This document shows, in pieces, positions 12,912 through 14,960 of a DNA stretch of 14,960 nt. The DNA comes from Erysipelotrichaceae bacterium. Lineage in GTDB: Bacteria; Bacillota_I; Bacilli_A; Erysipelotrichales; Erysipelotrichaceae. The DNA lies in the NCBI GenBank assembly GCA_024709285.1, contig JANJWY010000058.1:1-14960 (forward strand), written 5' to 3'. The translations under genes were made by a program, and so were the position numbers. The notes under the pieces were generated by a model. That model was not told the DNA's origin and ran no database searches. It saw only the letters and a list, made by a program, of their open reading frames with translations. Numbering within the stretch: the stretch's first letter is position 1; every line of letters begins with the position of its first letter.

Positions 12912-12941
12912 AAAGTGTCAGACAGTGGGAGAAAGTGGGGT
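12912..12941 (+). promoter_or_regulatory. MraZ-box direct repeats
   Basis: Three units with exact 10-bp period follow one another: AAAGTGTCAG, ACAGTGGGAG and AAAGTGGGGT. They fit both published MraZ target patterns: TGGGN repeats every 10 bp (E. coli) and AAAGTG[T/G] repeats (Mycoplasma). They lie just after the predicted transcription start, and the last unit overlaps the purine-rich ribosome binding region of mraZ. Autoregulation of the cluster is the direct inference. Confidence 0.72.
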
Positions 12942-12948
12942 GATTGCC

Positions 12949-13380
12949 ATGTTCATGGGCGAATTTTTGCATAATATCGACGCAAAGGGCCGCATCATCA
13001 TTCCGGCGAAATACCGGGATCAGTTAAACATGTCGGTCATCGTTACCCGCGGTCTGGACGGATGTCTGACCGTGTATACCAATGAGCAATGGCAGATCCG
13101 TTATGAGGAACTGCTCAAGCTTCCTCAAACCAAAAAAGAGACCCGCATGTACGTAGCGATGGTTTTGGCCAAAGCCGCTGAATGCGAAATCGATACACAG
13201 GGAAGAATCAATTTACCGGCACGGCTTATTTCTGAGGTCGGCATCGAAAAAGAGTGTGTCGTTACCGGTTTGGGCAATCATTTCCAGATTTGGGCGAAAA
13301 ACCGTTGGAATGAATACATGTCTTTGGCAGAAAGCTCGTTTGAAGAAAATGCGGAAAGCATGACCGGATTTCTGGTATGA
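12949..13380 (+). CDS. mraZ: Transcriptional regulator MraZ
   Basis: MraZ is the first gene of the division and cell-wall cluster and encodes a ring-forming DNA-binding protein that controls that cluster. The 143 residues contain two SpoVT-AbrB-like repeats, with the signatures DAKGRIIIPAKYR near residue 11 and DTQGRINLPARL near residue 82. The length equals that of the Bacillus subtilis protein. The start at 12949 gives the family N-terminus MFMGEFLHNIDAKGR; an upstream in-frame ATG at 12925 would add eight residues and lies inside the operator repeats. The ribosome binding site is the modest GGGGTGA at 12937-12943. The stop overlaps the rsmH start as ATGA, indicating coupled translation. 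Confidence 0.97.
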   Translation: MFMGEFLHNIDAKGRIIIPAKYRDQLNMSVIVTRGLDGCLTVYTNEQWQIRYEELLKLPQTKKETRMYVAMVLAKAAECEIDTQGRINLPARLISEVGIEKECVVTGLGNHFQIWAKNRWNEYMSLAESSFEENAESMTGFLV

Positions 13381-14303
13381 GTCATGTAAGCGTATTGCTT
13401 AAGGAAACCATCGATTATCTCAATGTCAAAGAAGAGGGGATTTATCTCGATGCTACCTGCGGACGAGGCGGTCATACTGAAGCCATCGTGAAACAGCTGA
13501 CCACTGGAAAAGTCATTGTCTTCGATTTGGATATCGTTGCGATCGAAGAAGCTAAAAAAAGACTGACACCGTATTTAGACAAACTGATATTTATCAATGA
13601 TAATTACGCAACGCTCAAAGAGCATTGTGAAAAACAGAATATTTCACAGTTGGATGGATTCGTCTTTGACTTAGGGGTCTCATCTCCGCAGTTTGACGAT
13701 CCTTCCCGGGGCTTCTCCTACCGCTATGATTCCAATTTGGACATGCGGATGGATCAAAGTCAGACCTTCAGTGCCTACCACCTGGTCAATGAATACCCAT
13801 TGAACCAGTTAACCAACGTATTACGGGACTATGGGGAAGAACCTTTCGCTTATCCTATAGCCAAAAAGATCGTCGCCGCCCGGCTGTTGGCTCCCATTAC
13901 AACCACCGGCCAATTGGTTGAGATCATCAAATCTGCTCTACCCTCCAGAATTCTTCATCAAAAGGGCCATCCCGCCAAACAAACGTTTCAGGCGATCCGC
14001 ATTGAGGTCAATCAGGAATTGGCCAGTGTGGAAAAAGCGGTCAGTGACGCTTGCGCTTTATTGAAAGTTGGATGTCGCGGATGTGTCATCACATTCCACT
14101 CCCTGGAAGACAGAATTGTAAAAGAAATATTTAAGCAGCTCAGCACGCCGCCGAAAACCAATCGGCGGCTCCCTCAACAAATCATTGATGTTCAATATCA
14201 ATTAATCATAAAAAAACCACTGACACCCAGTGAAGAAGAACTGATTGAAAATCCGCGCAGCCACTCGGCTAAGCTCAGAGTCATCGAACGCAAAAGGGGA
14301 TAA
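13377..14303 (+). CDS. rsmH: 16S rRNA (cytosine1402-N4)-methyltransferase
   Basis: RsmH (formerly MraW) methylates N4 of C1402 in the ribosomal decoding centre using S-adenosylmethionine. The 308-residue length fits the family. The SAM-binding motif is DATCGRGGHTEAI (25-37). FDLGVSSPQFDDPSRGFSYR and LDMRMDQSQ are the diagnostic stretches of this family, as are QAIRIEVNQEL and FHSLEDRIVK. The ATG overlaps the mraZ stop (ATGA), and the next gene begins 2 nt after its stop, as expected in a conserved mraZ-rsmH-ftsL-pbp order. Confidence 0.97.
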   Translation: MSHVSVLLKETIDYLNVKEEGIYLDATCGRGGHTEAIVKQLTTGKVIVFDLDIVAIEEAKKRLTPYLDKLIFINDNYATLKEHCEKQNISQLDGFVFDLGVSSPQFDDPSRGFSYRYDSNLDMRMDQSQTFSAYHLVNEYPLNQLTNVLRDYGEEPFAYPIAKKIVAARLLAPITTTGQLVEIIKSALPSRILHQKGHPAKQTFQAIRIEVNQELASVEKAVSDACALLKVGCRGCVITFHSLEDRIVKEIFKQLSTPPKTNRRLPQQIIDVQYQLIIKKPLTPSEEELIENPRSHSAKLRVIERKRG

Positions 14304-14305
14304 TT

Positions 14306-14611
14306 ATGGCAACGATCAAAAAAGTCAGAAAAATCAGAAGAATCAACTATTTTAAAATATCGATGGCTGTTTTTCTCTTTGCGATCATCTCATTTGTTAT
14401 GTCCAATCTGTTTTTGCGTTCATATCAGACAACATTGTCATTAAAAACGCAAAACACCATTGCGCAGGTCAATCGACTGAGTGCTGAAAATGAAGCATTG
14501 GAAGTTGAAATTGCTCAGTTGAGCAATTATGACCGGATCATTGCATTTGCTAAAGAAGAAGGCTTGACCTTAGTACAAGGAAATGTCATCAGCATCAAAG
14601 ATGGTGAATAG
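14306..14611 (+). CDS. ftsL: FtsL-like division protein
   Basis: This 101-residue bitopic membrane protein has a basic cytoplasmic N-terminus (KKVRKIRR), one transmembrane segment at about residues 16-37, and an outer coiled-coil from about 41 to 75 rich in Leu, Asn and Glu. FtsL binds DivIC/FtsB and recruits septal wall synthesis proteins. Sequence conservation in this family is low, so the identification rests on topology, size and position between rsmH and a class B penicillin-binding protein. The ATG is 2 nt after the rsmH stop, and the 3' end overlaps the next gene by 11 nt. Confidence 0.84.
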   Translation: MATIKKVRKIRRINYFKISMAVFLFAIISFVMSNLFLRSYQTTLSLKTQNTIAQVNRLSAENEALEVEIAQLSNYDRIIAFAKEEGLTLVQGNVISIKDGE

Positions 14612-14960
14612 GACCGCTCGCAGCAATCGGATGCTTTTAGGGCTGTCCGTTTTCTTTGTGCTTATATTCTTGGTCATTTCGACCAATGTGTTTGTTGTCT
14701 CCATTCTGGGTTATCATATTCATTCAGCCAAGGACATTAAAGCCGAATCTGCGAACATTCACTTAGCCACCAAATCACTGTTGGCACAGCGCGGAAACAT
14801 TCTTGATATTAACGGTAACGTCATCGTCCATGACGTTATTTCGTATACACTGATTGCATATCTGGATCCGGAAAGAATGGTTGGCAAGAGTCCGCGGTAT
14901 GTCGTTGATAAAGAAGCTACGGCACAAGCCCTTGCACCGATTTTAGGTATTCCCGTATCG
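14601..14960 (+). CDS. Class B penicillin-binding protein (N-terminal part)
   Basis: The frame from 14601 is open to the right edge (120 codons). It shows a short basic N-terminus, a transmembrane segment at about residues 11-37, and the beginning of the PBP dimerisation domain, with QRGNILDINGNVI followed by SYTLIAYLDP, a standard class B pattern. YVVDKEATAQALAPILGIP resembles PBP2B/FtsI of Bacillota. These transpeptidases cross-link septal peptidoglycan. The catalytic domain is outside the window, so FtsI/PbpB versus SpoVD cannot be settled. The gene overlaps ftsL, with ATG at 14601 or GTG at 14604 as start. No strong ribosome binding site is present, so coupling to ftsL is likely. Confidence 0.87.
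   Translation, partial: MVNRTARSNRMLLGLSVFFVLIFLVISTNVFVVSILGYHIHSAKDIKAESANIHLATKSLLAQRGNILDINGNVIVHDVISYTLIAYLDPERMVGKSPRYVVDKEATAQALAPILGIPVS

Noticed and set aside
1..14960. Mobile elements, CRISPR arrays, tRNA or rRNA genes
   Set aside because: I saw no transposase, spaced direct-repeat array, target-site duplications, cloverleaf or rRNA sequence.

Overview
The window is a compact, AT-leaning stretch of a low-GC Gram-positive (Bacillota) chromosome. Supporting signs are strong AGGAGG-type ribosome binding sites, TATAAT promoters, rho-independent terminators, a CcpA-type cre site, and the start of a division/cell-wall (dcw) cluster. TGA is used as a stop, so this is not a mycoplasma-type code. 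Pyruvate formate-lyase, a butyrate-kinase-type enzyme and surface serpins suggest an anaerobic fermenter, plausibly gut-associated (Erysipelotrichia or Clostridia). The sequence alone does not fix the genus.

Layout. (1) 1-1431, minus strand: two tandem serpin lipoproteins; the second runs off the left edge. (2) 1432-1602: divergent control region with a perfect 9-bp-arm palindrome in the promoter of an RpiR-type regulator (1603-2469). (3) 2470-2743: a dense non-coding region with a TATAAT box, a foldable RNA of about 113 nt ending in a terminator, an 11-bp-arm palindrome of Rex/Crp-Fnr type, and a perfect cre match. (4) 2744-6789: pflB, pflA and a butyrate kinase homologue. (5) 6790-8287: AT-rich hairpins, then an unrecognised TPR-like protein and an alpha/beta-hydrolase esterase. 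(6) 8317-12361: a four-gene spermidine operon, speD-speA-speE-speB, with its own promoter and terminator. (7) 12410-12799: a single VOC-fold protein. (8) 12875 to the right edge: mraZ-rsmH-ftsL-pbp, with MraZ-box direct repeats between promoter and start codon.

How the genes work together. PflA activates PflB, which turns pyruvate and CoA into acetyl-CoA and formate. The upstream palindrome and cre suggest redox and carbon control. The kinase could make ATP from an acyl-phosphate, but no phosphotransacylase is present. The spe operon can make spermidine from arginine and S-adenosylmethionine: SpeA gives agmatine, SpeB gives putrescine, SpeD gives decarboxylated SAM and SpeE joins them. The mraZ cluster begins cell division and septal wall synthesis. 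The serpins probably sit on the outer face of the membrane as protease inhibitors.

Most genes are ordinary. The best candidates for something undescribed are the structured RNA between rpiR and pflB, the tandem lipoprotein serpins with an unusual reactive loop, and the rpiR operator.
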